Source of the DNA: Victivallales bacterium
GTDB lineage: Bacteria; Verrucomicrobiota; Lentisphaeria; Victivallales; UBA1829
Direction of reading: 5' to 3'
Assembly: GCA_016285335.1 (NCBI GenBank)
Contig: JAEEQO010000091.1
Location: 1-10,762, forward strand
Length of the DNA: 10,762 nt
A program made the translations under genes and the position numbers. The notes beneath the pieces are model-generated. The model was not told the origin of the DNA, made no database searches, and saw only the letters and a program-made list of their open reading frames with translations. Shown here in pieces: positions 1 to 6,626 of this stretch; position 1 is the stretch's first letter; each line of letters starts with the position of its first letter.

Positions 1-1
1 C

Positions 2-982
2 ACGGACGGCGGACTTCAGCCGACCGTCACCGACGTCTCGTTTTCGCTCGAACGCGGCGAAATGCTCGCCCTCGTCGGCGAAAGCGGCTGCGGCAAAAGC
101 GTGACCTGCATGTCGCTCGCCCGGCTCCTGCCCTCGCCGCCCGTCGTGCTGTCCGGCGAAGTCCTGCTTGACCGCGGCCCGGCCCTCGGCGGTGTGGCGG
201 ACGTGCTTCAGCTCAACGAACGCAGTCTGCGCCAGGTCCGCGGCGGCTGCATCTCCTACATCTTCCAGGAACCCTCCGTGTCGCTGAACCCGGTCTTCCG
301 CGTGGGCGACCAGATCGCCGAAGCCGTGCGCCTGCACCGGACCGACGTCTCCGACCCGTTCGCCGAGGCTGTCGAACTCCTGCGGCAGGTCGGCATTCCG
401 GACCCCGGCAACCGTGCGAAACAGTATCCGCACGAGATGTCCGGCGGCATGCAGCAGCGCGTGATGATCGCCATGGCGCTCGGCTGCTCGCCGTCCATCC
501 TGGTGGCGGACGAACCGACGACCGCGCTGGACGTGACGATCCAGGCGCAAATCCTCGACCTTCTGCTTTCGCTGAAGCGCGACCGCGGCATGGCAGTGAT
601 CCTGGTCACGCACAACCTCGGCATCGTGGCGGAACTCGCCGACCGCGTCGCCGTCATGTACGCGGGGCGCATCATCGAGACCGCGCCCGTCGCCGAGCTC
701 ATCGCACATCCGAAGCATCCGTACACCTCCGCGCTCATCCGCGCCGTCCCCGTGCTCGGCGGCGAACACAACCGCCTGAACACCATTCGCGGCACCGTCC
801 CATCCCCCGACAAGTTCGGCCCCGGGTGCCGTTTCTGCGACCGCTGCGACCATGCGGACACGCTGACGGACGAACAGCGCCGCCGCTGTCAGCAGGAGCC
901 ACCGCAGCTTCGGGAGCTCGTCCCCGGCCACGCCTGCGCCTGCCACTATCCACCCTGCATGACGGCGGGGAAGGAGGCATGA
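2..982 (+). CDS. Oligopeptide/dipeptide ABC transporter ATP-binding protein (OppD/DppD family), 5' partial
   Basis: ATPase subunit of a peptide-type ABC importer, which powers uptake by the membrane permeases from the cytoplasmic face. The frame is open from base 2, so the gene begins outside the window; the ATG at 62 lies inside the conserved N-terminal strand region and is not the real start. Visible motifs in order: Walker A GESGCGKS (77-100), Q-loop with FQEP, ABC signature MSGGMQQR (from 437), Walker B ILVADEPT with D and E at 509-514, and the switch His in VTHN (611-613). The C-terminal extension has the HPYT..L..A.P segment and a Cys-rich tail (GCRFC, RC, RRC, ACAC) typical of OppD/DppD and linked in that family to an iron-sulfur cluster. 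Perhaps 10-15 N-terminal residues are missing. The usual partner ATPase (OppF/DppF) does not follow; a TPR-like gene starts 1 nt after the stop. Substrate cannot be told from this subunit. Confidence 0.93.
   Translation, partial: TDGGLQPTVTDVSFSLERGEMLALVGESGCGKSVTCMSLARLLPSPPVVLSGEVLLDRGPALGGVADVLQLNERSLRQVRGGCISYIFQEPSVSLNPVFRVGDQIAEAVRLHRTDVSDPFAEAVELLRQVGIPDPGNRAKQYPHEMSGGMQQRVMIAMALGCSPSILVADEPTTALDVTIQAQILDLLLSLKRDRGMAVILVTHNLGIVAELADRVAVMYAGRIIETAPVAELIAHPKHPYTSALIRAVPVLGGEHNRLNTIRGTVPSPDKFGPGCRFCDRCDHADTLTDEQRRRCQQEPPQLRELVPGHACACHYPPCMTAGKEA
971..977 (+). promoter_or_regulatory. Shine-Dalgarno site setting a GTG start at 984
   Basis: AAGGAGG, a near-perfect anti-16S match, lies inside the last codons of the ABC ATPase gene. 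Its 6-nt spacing to the GTG at 984 supports that start over the internal ATG at 1029. An ATG at 979 overlapping the ATPase stop is in another frame that gives only a short, non-protein-like reading. Confidence 0.7.
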
Positions 983-983
983 C

Positions 984-1514
984 GTGCCCTCCGCACCCAA
1001 TTCAAAAAAGGACAGCCCGGCCGGCGACATGGCCCCGTTCATCATCTTCATGGCGTTCGTGATCCTCACGACCGTCATCATCATGTCCATCTACAGGATC
1101 AACTCCGAGGAGGACGAATCCTTCGCCGGGCAGTCCGGTTCCGGTTTCACTCTCACGCTGGATGCCCGCGAACCGGTCGTTTTCGACGACGACTTCCTCT
1201 TCCCGGGCTTCTTCCCCGTTTCCCGTGAGACCGCCCGGGCCTCCCGCCCCAGCATCCAGCAGAACGTGGTCGAGGTGCGGCGTCTGATGGTCGATGGCGA
1301 ATACGGCCGCGCCGAGGACCTGCTCCGCACGCTGTTTCTTTTCTATCCCGACGATATCGAGATCATTTATCTGCTTTCAAGCGTCCTGCACGCCTCGGGA
1401 CGCGACGCCGAGGCGGATTACTACGACGAACGCATGTTCTTCCTGCTGCCGTCGCCCATGCCGGACACGATCCCGCCCGCGCCGGCCGCACCGGAGGAAA
1501 GGGCCGCCTCATGA
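984..1514 (+). CDS. Small membrane-anchored TPR-like protein, function unknown
   Basis: 176-residue protein of no family I can name. The N-terminus is short and polar (residues 1-15), followed by one hydrophobic segment (about 17-37), so it is probably anchored with the rest outside the membrane. An acidic stretch follows, then a helical region (about 95-150) that reads like one or two tetratricopeptide repeats: a V..LM..GEY..AE.LLRTLF..YPDD unit followed by a YLLSSVLHASGRDAEAD unit. A Pro/Ala-rich tail ends it. TPR-type regions usually mediate protein contacts. The GTG start is chosen for its strong upstream ribosome binding site. The gene begins 1 nt after the ABC ATPase stop, and its TGA overlaps the mutL ATG (ATGA), indicating translational coupling. 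The function may concern either the transporter or the envelope, but nothing in the sequence decides this. Confidence 0.75.
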   Translation: MPSAPNSKKDSPAGDMAPFIIFMAFVILTTVIIMSIYRINSEEDESFAGQSGSGFTLTLDAREPVVFDDDFLFPGFFPVSRETARASRPSIQQNVVEVRRLMVDGEYGRAEDLLRTLFLFYPDDIEIIYLLSSVLHASGRDAEADYYDERMFFLLPSPMPDTIPPAPAAPEERAAS

Positions 1515-3487
1515 GCAAGATACGCCAGCTGAGCGACGAAGTCTGCAACAAGATCGCGGCGGGCGAAGTCGTGGAACGCCCCGCCTCCATCGTGAAGGAG
1601 CTCGTGGAGAACTCCCTCGACGCGGGCGCGATGAAGATCACCGTCACGATCGAGGACGGCGGACGCCGCTCCATCACGGTCGCCGACGACGGCGAGGGCA
1701 TGGACGCCGACGACGCGCTGCTCTGCCTCGACCCGCACTCCACCAGCAAGATCGCCTCCGAGGCCGATATCTTCGACATCGCCTCCTTCGGGTTCCGAGG
1801 CGAAGCGATCCCCAGCATCGCCGCCGTCACGCGCCTCACCATCCGCACCCGCCGCCGGGAAACGCCCGAGGGCGTCGAGGTCTTCATCGCGGGCGGAAAG
1901 GCCGTCACGGAGAAGCCCGCCGGATGCCCGCCCGGCACCGAGGTCACGGCCCGCGACCTCTTTTTCAACGTCCCGGCGCGCAAGAACTTCCTGCGGACCG
2001 TCGCGACCGAGGAACGCCACATCGTCGAGATCCTTTCGAACATCGCGCTGGCGCATCACGACGTCGCGTTCATCCTGAAGGCCGACGGACGCATCCTGCT
2101 CTCCACGCCCGCCGCGCCGTCCATCCTGCCGCGCATCGCCGAGTTCTTCGGCCGCGAATACGCGGGAGCCCTGCTCCCGTTCTCCCGCACCGAACGCGGC
2201 ATCACGGTCAACGGGTTCATCGCGCGCCGCGGCTTCACGCGCAATTCCCGCGCCGAGCAGCGCATCTTCGTGAACGCACGCCCGGTCGAATCCGCGCCCG
2301 TCTACCGCGCCATCAAGGAAGCCTGCGGCCCCATGCTCGAACGCGGCCGATTCCAGCCCGCGCTCATCTTCCTCACCATGCCGCCGGGGTCCGTCGACGT
2401 GAACGTCCACCCGACCAAACGCGAGGTCCGGTTCCGCAACGAATTCGACGTGATCGCCGCCGTCCGCACGGCAGTCTCCGCCGCGCTCCGCACCAACGAC
2501 GCCGTGATCCCGGTCACCGACGAGGGCATGAACGACCCGGCGCAGACCGCGTCGCGGCTGTTCCCCGACTTCGCCCCGGACATGCAGACGAACGGATTTC
2601 CGCCGTACTCCGGCGGAACGGAAACGCCCACGAAATATCCCGCACCCGTTCCCGCGTCCGGCATCGTCACCTCCGTCGAATCCCTCCTCGAATCCGCCCG
2701 CGTCGGCTACCGCGTCCTCGGCCCCATGCTCCATGCGCCGTTCGATCCCGCACGGCAGACCGCCGCGAATGCGCCGGAAACATCCTCGTGCCCCCCGGAC
2801 GGCAAACCGGAGGACGTCCCTCTGCCGATCCCGCCGGAAACGGATGGGAAAAAGCCGTCTCCGGACGAGCCCTCTCCCGACTTCCGCCTCGTGGCGGAGG
2901 ACGCCCCCGCGACCGATTTCGGCGGCACGGGGCTGCGCCTGCTCGGCGTGCTGGAAAACTCCTACATCGTGGCGGCCATCCCCGGCGGACTTGTGCTGAT
3001 CGACCAGCATGCCGCGCACGAACGCGTGCTCTTCGAACGCATCCTGAACGGCGTCGACGGCACGCTCTCGCAGCGTCTCCTGATGCCGATCACCATCGAG
3101 CTCTCGCCCGCCGACATGGCATACGTCGCCCGCAATCTGCACGAATTCGAAAACGTCGGGTTCGAAATCGAGCCGTTCGGACGCAACACGGTCAAGCTGA
3201 ACGCCATCCCCGCCGCCATCAGACAGGAAAACGTCGGCGGGTTCTTCCAGGACATGCTCGCCCGCATCGGCGAACTCGGCGCCGGACAGCGGCTCGCCAC
3301 CGACACACTCGCCCGCGCCGCCTGCAAGGCCGCCATCAAGGCGCACGACCGCCTGTCCCTGCAGGAGGCCGCCGCGCTCATCGAACAGATGTCCCACTGC
3401 GCCCTGCCCTATTCCTGCCCGCACGGACGCCCCACCATGCTGAACATCTCCATCTCCGAAATCGAACGACGTTTCGGTCGAAAATAA
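1511..3487 (+). CDS. mutL: DNA mismatch repair protein MutL, endonuclease type
   Basis: Acts with MutS in mismatch repair; an ATP-driven clamp that nicks the new strand in bacteria lacking MutH. The N-terminal GHKL ATPase shows IAAGEVVERPASIVKELVENSLDAG-type motif I (catalytic Glu30, Mg-binding Asn34), DDGEGM (59-64), TSKI and GFRGEA (94-99), then the GTEV..RDLFFNVPAR segment. A Pro-rich linker of low conservation spans roughly 340-470. The C-terminal dimerisation domain carries the endonuclease motif DQHA(x)2E(x)4E at 498-509, ACK (604-606) and CPHGRP (636-641), all metal-site hallmarks of nicking MutL and absent from the E. coli type. The usual RHATSK segment reads PHSTSK here (75-80), a small deviation. 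Length 658 is normal. The start ATG overlaps the previous stop, with a purine-rich GGAGGAAAGG upstream (1493-1502). No mutS is present in the window. Confidence 0.97.
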   Translation: MSKIRQLSDEVCNKIAAGEVVERPASIVKELVENSLDAGAMKITVTIEDGGRRSITVADDGEGMDADDALLCLDPHSTSKIASEADIFDIASFGFRGEAIPSIAAVTRLTIRTRRRETPEGVEVFIAGGKAVTEKPAGCPPGTEVTARDLFFNVPARKNFLRTVATEERHIVEILSNIALAHHDVAFILKADGRILLSTPAAPSILPRIAEFFGREYAGALLPFSRTERGITVNGFIARRGFTRNSRAEQRIFVNARPVESAPVYRAIKEACGPMLERGRFQPALIFLTMPPGSVDVNVHPTKREVRFRNEFDVIAAVRTAVSAALRTNDAVIPVTDEGMNDPAQTASRLFPDFAPDMQTNGFPPYSGGTETPTKYPAPVPASGIVTSVESLLESARVGYRVLGPMLHAPFDPARQTAANAPETSSCPPDGKPEDVPLPIPPETDGKKPSPDEPSPDFRLVAEDAPATDFGGTGLRLLGVLENSYIVAAIPGGLVLIDQHAAHERVLFERILNGVDGTLSQRLLMPITIELSPADMAYVARNLHEFENVGFEIEPFGRNTVKLNAIPAAIRQENVGGFFQDMLARIGELGAGQRLATDTLARAACKAAIKAHDRLSLQEAAALIEQMSHCALPYSCPHGRPTMLNISISEIERRFGRK

Positions 3488-3505
3488 CATAGGAAACACC
3501 GCATC

Positions 3506-5305
3506 ATGCCCGCCTCGAAAATGAAGAAAACCGCCTCGAAGAAGGCCGTTCCGAAGAGAATCGCGAAAACCGCAAAGACCGCTCCGGCGAAGAAACTCAA
3601 GCTCATAAAGGCCGCGGCCGACGTTTCCGGCGCGGGGTTCCGCCTCGCCGACCCGATGTGGAACGCCCACGAGATCCTCGCCGCGCTCGAAATGTACGAG
3701 GCGTTCGGCGTCTCCGCCGTCGTCTTCCCCGAGCTCTGCATCACCGGCGCGTCCTGCGGCGACCTCTTCAAGCAGAACATCCTGCTCGAAGCCGCGCAGA
3801 AGGCCGTCAAATTCCTGCTGAAGGAAACGGCGAAAAGCCCCGTCGCGTTCGTCGTCGGCATCCCCGAACGCGCCAGGTCTGGCGTCCTCTACGCCGTCAC
3901 GCTCTGCATCCGCGGCGGAAAGATCGTCGCGCGCAACAAAAAGCCGCTCGACGCCCCGGCCACCGTCTTCGCCCCGATCGAGCTTGTTTCCACGAAGCCG
4001 AAACGCAACCCGGCACGCCTCATCCTCTGCCCGTCCGCGGTTCCGTCCGCCCTCATGGGGCCCGCGGATTTCAGCGCATTCGCAATGAAAACGGCGAAAG
4101 AACACGGCGCGGACTTCATCCTCGCCGCGCCCGAATCCGGCGAATCCGTGACCGACGGCTTCTACGGCATGCCCGTCTGCTGCAACGTGATGGTCAAGGA
4201 CGGCGAATCCGTGCTGGCCGAACTCTCCGACCCGTGCCCCGCGCTGGAGTTTCCCGCCGAATTCGAGCCCGCGAAACAGCAGTATCTTCTGCGCTTCGAG
4301 GAAGACCCGAAGCGCCTCGCCGCGCTCGGACGCGATCCGCTGCCGTTCCTGCCGAAGGACCGCGCGGGCACGATCTGGATCACCGCCGCGCTCGAATCCG
4401 CTCTGGCGCACCGCATGGCCACCGCGCATGCCACCAAGTTCGTGATCGGCGTTTCCGGCGGGCTCGACTCCACGCTGACGCTCCTCGTGGCGCACGAAGC
4501 CGCCGCCGCACTGAATCTCCCCGCCAGTTCGGTCATCGCGATCTCCATGCCCGGATTCGGCACCACGTCCCGCACGAAAAACAACGCCGCCCAGCTCGCG
4601 AAACTCCTCGGCTGCGACTGCCGCACGGTCGACATCCGCCCGGCCTGCCTTCAGCACTTCGCCGACATCGGGCACGATCCGAAGGTCGCCGACGTGGTGT
4701 TCGAGAACGCCCAGGCGCGCGAACGCACCCAGATCCTGATGGACGTGGCGAACGGCTCGAACGCGCTTGTGGTCGGCACCGGCGACCTCTCCGAGATCGC
4801 ACTCGGCTGGTGCACCTACAACGGCGACCACATGAGCATGTACGCGGTCAATTCCGGCGTGCCGAAGACGCTCGTCCGCCACCTCGTATCGTTCTACGCG
4901 GATTCCCACGGCGGAAAGATCGCCTCCGTGCTGAAAGACATCCTCGACACGCCCGTCTCGCCCGAGCTCGTTCCCGCCTCGAAAAACGGCGAATCCGGAC
5001 ACAAGACGGAACAGATCCTCGGCGCGTACGAACTGCACGACTTCTACCTATTCCACCTCGTCCGCCTGAACGAATCCCCGCGCGAGATTCTCCGCAAGGC
5101 GAAGAAAGTCTTCGCCGGAAAGTACGCCCCCGAGGAAATCCGCCGCACGCTCGAACTCTTCCTCCGCAGGTTCTTCACCCAGCAGTTCAAGCGGTCCTGT
5201 TCGCCCGACGGCCCCGCGGTCTCCCCGCTCTCGCTCTCGCCGCGTTCCGGCTGGCGCGTCCCGTCCGACGCCTCTCCGGCGCTCTGGCTCGACGACCTGA
5301 AATAA
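3506..5305 (+). CDS. nadE: NAD(+) synthase, two-domain glutamine-dependent type with degenerate glutaminase domain
   Basis: Last step of NAD synthesis: amidation of nicotinate adenine dinucleotide using ATP. The C-terminal synthetase domain (from about 290) looks complete: P-loop SGGLDS (317-322), PGFGTTSRTKNNA, VFENAQARERTQ, GTGDLSEIALGW, the NAGVPKTL-like segment, LDTPVSPEL and the C-terminal QFKRS..PDGP..S region. The N-terminal carbon-nitrogen hydrolase (glutaminase) domain keeps FPELCITG with the expected catalytic Glu76 and a Lys at 145, but the stretch from there to GESVTD (212-214) is about 48 residues shorter than I recall for Mycobacterium NadE. The ICED motif holding the nucleophilic Cys is not recognisable; Cys175 sits in LILCPSAVP, which aligns better with a later strand. 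The total of 599 is short for the family (about 540-690, usually longer for this subclass). A Lys/Ala-rich tail (1-35) precedes the domain. AGGAAA at 3491 serves the ATG. Confidence 0.92.
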   Translation: MPASKMKKTASKKAVPKRIAKTAKTAPAKKLKLIKAAADVSGAGFRLADPMWNAHEILAALEMYEAFGVSAVVFPELCITGASCGDLFKQNILLEAAQKAVKFLLKETAKSPVAFVVGIPERARSGVLYAVTLCIRGGKIVARNKKPLDAPATVFAPIELVSTKPKRNPARLILCPSAVPSALMGPADFSAFAMKTAKEHGADFILAAPESGESVTDGFYGMPVCCNVMVKDGESVLAELSDPCPALEFPAEFEPAKQQYLLRFEEDPKRLAALGRDPLPFLPKDRAGTIWITAALESALAHRMATAHATKFVIGVSGGLDSTLTLLVAHEAAAALNLPASSVIAISMPGFGTTSRTKNNAAQLAKLLGCDCRTVDIRPACLQHFADIGHDPKVADVVFENAQARERTQILMDVANGSNALVVGTGDLSEIALGWCTYNGDHMSMYAVNSGVPKTLVRHLVSFYADSHGGKIASVLKDILDTPVSPELVPASKNGESGHKTEQILGAYELHDFYLFHLVRLNESPREILRKAKKVFAGKYAPEEIRRTLELFLRRFFTQQFKRSCSPDGPAVSPLSLSPRSGWRVPSDASPALWLDDLK

Positions 5306-5323
5306 CCGGAAGACCGCCCCGCA

Positions 5324-6520
5324 ATGAACGCTTCATCCGTCAGCTTCCTCGACGTCGTCCGCGACTTGTTCTCGGACGCCCCCGGCATCGCGATCTTCGA
5401 CCCCGCGGTGTTCTCGGAGGCGATTCACGAATACCCGGTCTTCTTCGCGTTCGTCGCGTTCTGGTTCGGATGCTGCATCGGGTCGTTCCTGAACGTCTGC
5501 GTCTACCGGCTCCCGCTCGGCATGAGCCTGGTCACGCCGCCGTCGCACTGTCCGAAATGCGACCACAAGATCACGGTGTGGGAGAACATCCCGATCTTCA
5601 GCTACCTGTGCCTGCGCGGCAAATGCCGCTGGTGCGGCGCGCCGATCTCGCCGCGCTACCTCATCGGCGAAATGACTGTCGGCATGATGTATATGGCGGC
5701 GTTCGCGCTCGTACTTCGTTATGATCTGCCGCTGCCGACGATGTTCGTGTATTTCCTGACCATTTCCGTGGCGTGGCCCGCCGCGCTCATCGACATGAAA
5801 GTCCGCCTGATCCCGAACGAGCTGACCTACTCGCTGCTGGTCCTCGCCCCGCTGTACCACCTGCTTCACGGGATCGGGCTGGAGCCGCATTTGCTCGACT
5901 GGCACGGGTTCCTGATCTCCGTCGTGACCGCCGGGCTTTTCGGTACGCTCCTGACGCTCTTCGCGTGGCTCGGTGAAAAGACCATGAAACGCGAGGCGTT
6001 CGGGCTCGGCGACGTGAAGCTGATCGCCGGGTTCGCCGCCGCGCTCGGGGCGCTTCCGACCATGTGGATCATGTTCGCGGGCTCGCTCATCGCGCTCGTC
6101 TTCATGCCGATTTACACGTTCAAGCATCCGAAATTCCGCCGCCGCGGGTTCGCGTTCGGCCCGTTCCTCGCGGTCGGCCTCGGCCTCTGGCTCATCTTCG
6201 GCATCCCGTTCACGGACGCCCTGGTCTACCCGAACATGGACCTCGACATCTCCGCCGTCGCGTTCGTCAACGACCATCACGCCAACCACTACGAGACCTA
6301 CCGCGAACGCATGCTGGAGCTGGCGTACGAACGCCGCATGCGGGAATTCGAGGCTGGCGACGAAGACGACGCGGATGCGCCGGAGGAACCCCAGCCGGAG
6401 GAGTCGGACCGGGCAGCCGAACCGTCGACCGACGATCTTACCATTCCCGCCGGCAACACCGAAGGCTCGCCTGAATCCGCCCCGGATGAAGCCACCCCTG
6501 CGGAAGATACCCCGCAATAA
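5324..6520 (+). CDS. pilD: Type IV prepilin peptidase / leader peptidase (PilD/GspO family, A24A) with long acidic C-terminal tail
   Basis: Inner-membrane aspartic protease and N-methyltransferase that cleaves leaders of type IV pilins and type II secretion pseudopilins. The N-terminal domain has GSFLNVCVYRLP (53-64) and the zinc-binding pairs CPKC (76-79) and CRWC (101-104). Catalytic aspartates are Asp157 in LIDMKVRLIPNE and Asp230 in GLGDVKL. About eight hydrophobic segments follow the usual arrangement, ending with FGPFLAVGLGLWLIFG. Two additions are unusual: about 38 residues before the first membrane segment, and roughly 95 after the last (about 303-398), first helical and charged (YRERMLELAYERRMREFE), then rich in Asp, Glu and Pro. 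The start is 18 nt after nadE with a weak GGAAG (5308-5312). No pilin or secretion gene lies in the window, so it probably serves substrates encoded elsewhere. Confidence 0.95.
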   Translation: MNASSVSFLDVVRDLFSDAPGIAIFDPAVFSEAIHEYPVFFAFVAFWFGCCIGSFLNVCVYRLPLGMSLVTPPSHCPKCDHKITVWENIPIFSYLCLRGKCRWCGAPISPRYLIGEMTVGMMYMAAFALVLRYDLPLPTMFVYFLTISVAWPAALIDMKVRLIPNELTYSLLVLAPLYHLLHGIGLEPHLLDWHGFLISVVTAGLFGTLLTLFAWLGEKTMKREAFGLGDVKLIAGFAAALGALPTMWIMFAGSLIALVFMPIYTFKHPKFRRRGFAFGPFLAVGLGLWLIFGIPFTDALVYPNMDLDISAVAFVNDHHANHYETYRERMLELAYERRMREFEAGDEDDADAPEEPQPEESDRAAEPSTDDLTIPAGNTEGSPESAPDEATPAEDTPQ

Positions 6521-6536
6521 AAATACGGCATTTTGC

Positions 6537-6565
6537 TTGACTTTCCGTTCCCTTTACGGTATATT
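6537..6565 (+). promoter_or_regulatory. Sigma70-type promoter for the glycosyltransferase-721 aa protein unit
   Basis: TTGACT (6537-6542) and TATATT (6560-6565) are separated by exactly 17 nt, in a locally AT-rich stretch of a GC-rich sequence. Transcription would start near 6572, giving a leader of about 55 nt before the GTG at 6627. No convincing terminator follows the prepilin peptidase stop; only a weak AAAAT/ATTTT pairing (6521-6535 region) is seen, so read-through from upstream is possible. Confidence 0.75.
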
Positions 6566-6577
6566 ATCAGAAAACGC

Positions 6578-6594
6578 GGGCGCGTGTCGCGCTC
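6578..6594 (+). promoter_or_regulatory. GC-rich leader hairpin
   Basis: GGGCGCG (6578-6584) pairs with CGCGCTC (6588-6594) around a TGT loop, including one G-T wobble. It begins about 6 nt after the predicted transcription start and lacks a following T-run, so it is not a terminator. It may protect the 5' end of the transcript; that role is inferred. Confidence 0.4.
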
Positions 6595-6613
6595 CGTTCC
6601 GTAAAATGAACTG

Positions 6614-6619
6614 AAAGGA
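6614..6619 (+). promoter_or_regulatory. Shine-Dalgarno site setting a GTG start at 6627
   Basis: AAAGGA lies 7 nt upstream of GTG at 6627. No ATG near this position opens the same frame, and the hydrophobic N-terminus expected for the family begins right after the GTG, so the non-ATG start is well supported. Confidence 0.65.
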
Positions 6620-6626
6620 CTCCATT

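Noticed and set aside
826..1062. Reading from the ATG at 979 that overlaps the ATPase stop as ATGA
   Set aside because: That frame closes after about 27 codons and has no protein character; the GTG at 984 has the better-spaced ribosome binding site.
1294..3492. Long Arg/His/Pro-rich open frames on the + strand overlapping mutL (and similar ones over nadE and the 721 aa gene)
   Set aside because: They are +1/+2 frame shadows typical of high-GC genes, with low-complexity Arg-rich translations and no domain motif.
4019..4033. Cys175 of NadE as the normal glutaminase nucleophile
   Set aside because: Its number is close to that of the known nucleophile in Mycobacterium, but the N-terminal tail shifts numbering by about 24, so the match is coincidental; the flanking Glu-Asp is absent.
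1421..5038. A 1205-codon open stretch on the - strand across mutL and nadE
   Set aside because: It is codon-for-codon in register with both + strand genes. It stays open because TTA, CTA and TCA codons are avoided in this GC-rich code. Its translation is low-complexity Gly/Arg/Glu/Asp/Val, while the + strand has clear family motifs.
5333..6517. A 394-codon open stretch on the - strand opposite the prepilin peptidase
   Set aside because: In-register shadow with a composition of charged residues; the + strand gene has all catalytic and zinc-binding motifs.
6521..6535. AAAAT/ATTTT pairing as a terminator after the prepilin peptidase gene
   Set aside because: The stem is only five A-T pairs and has no T-run after it, too weak for intrinsic termination.
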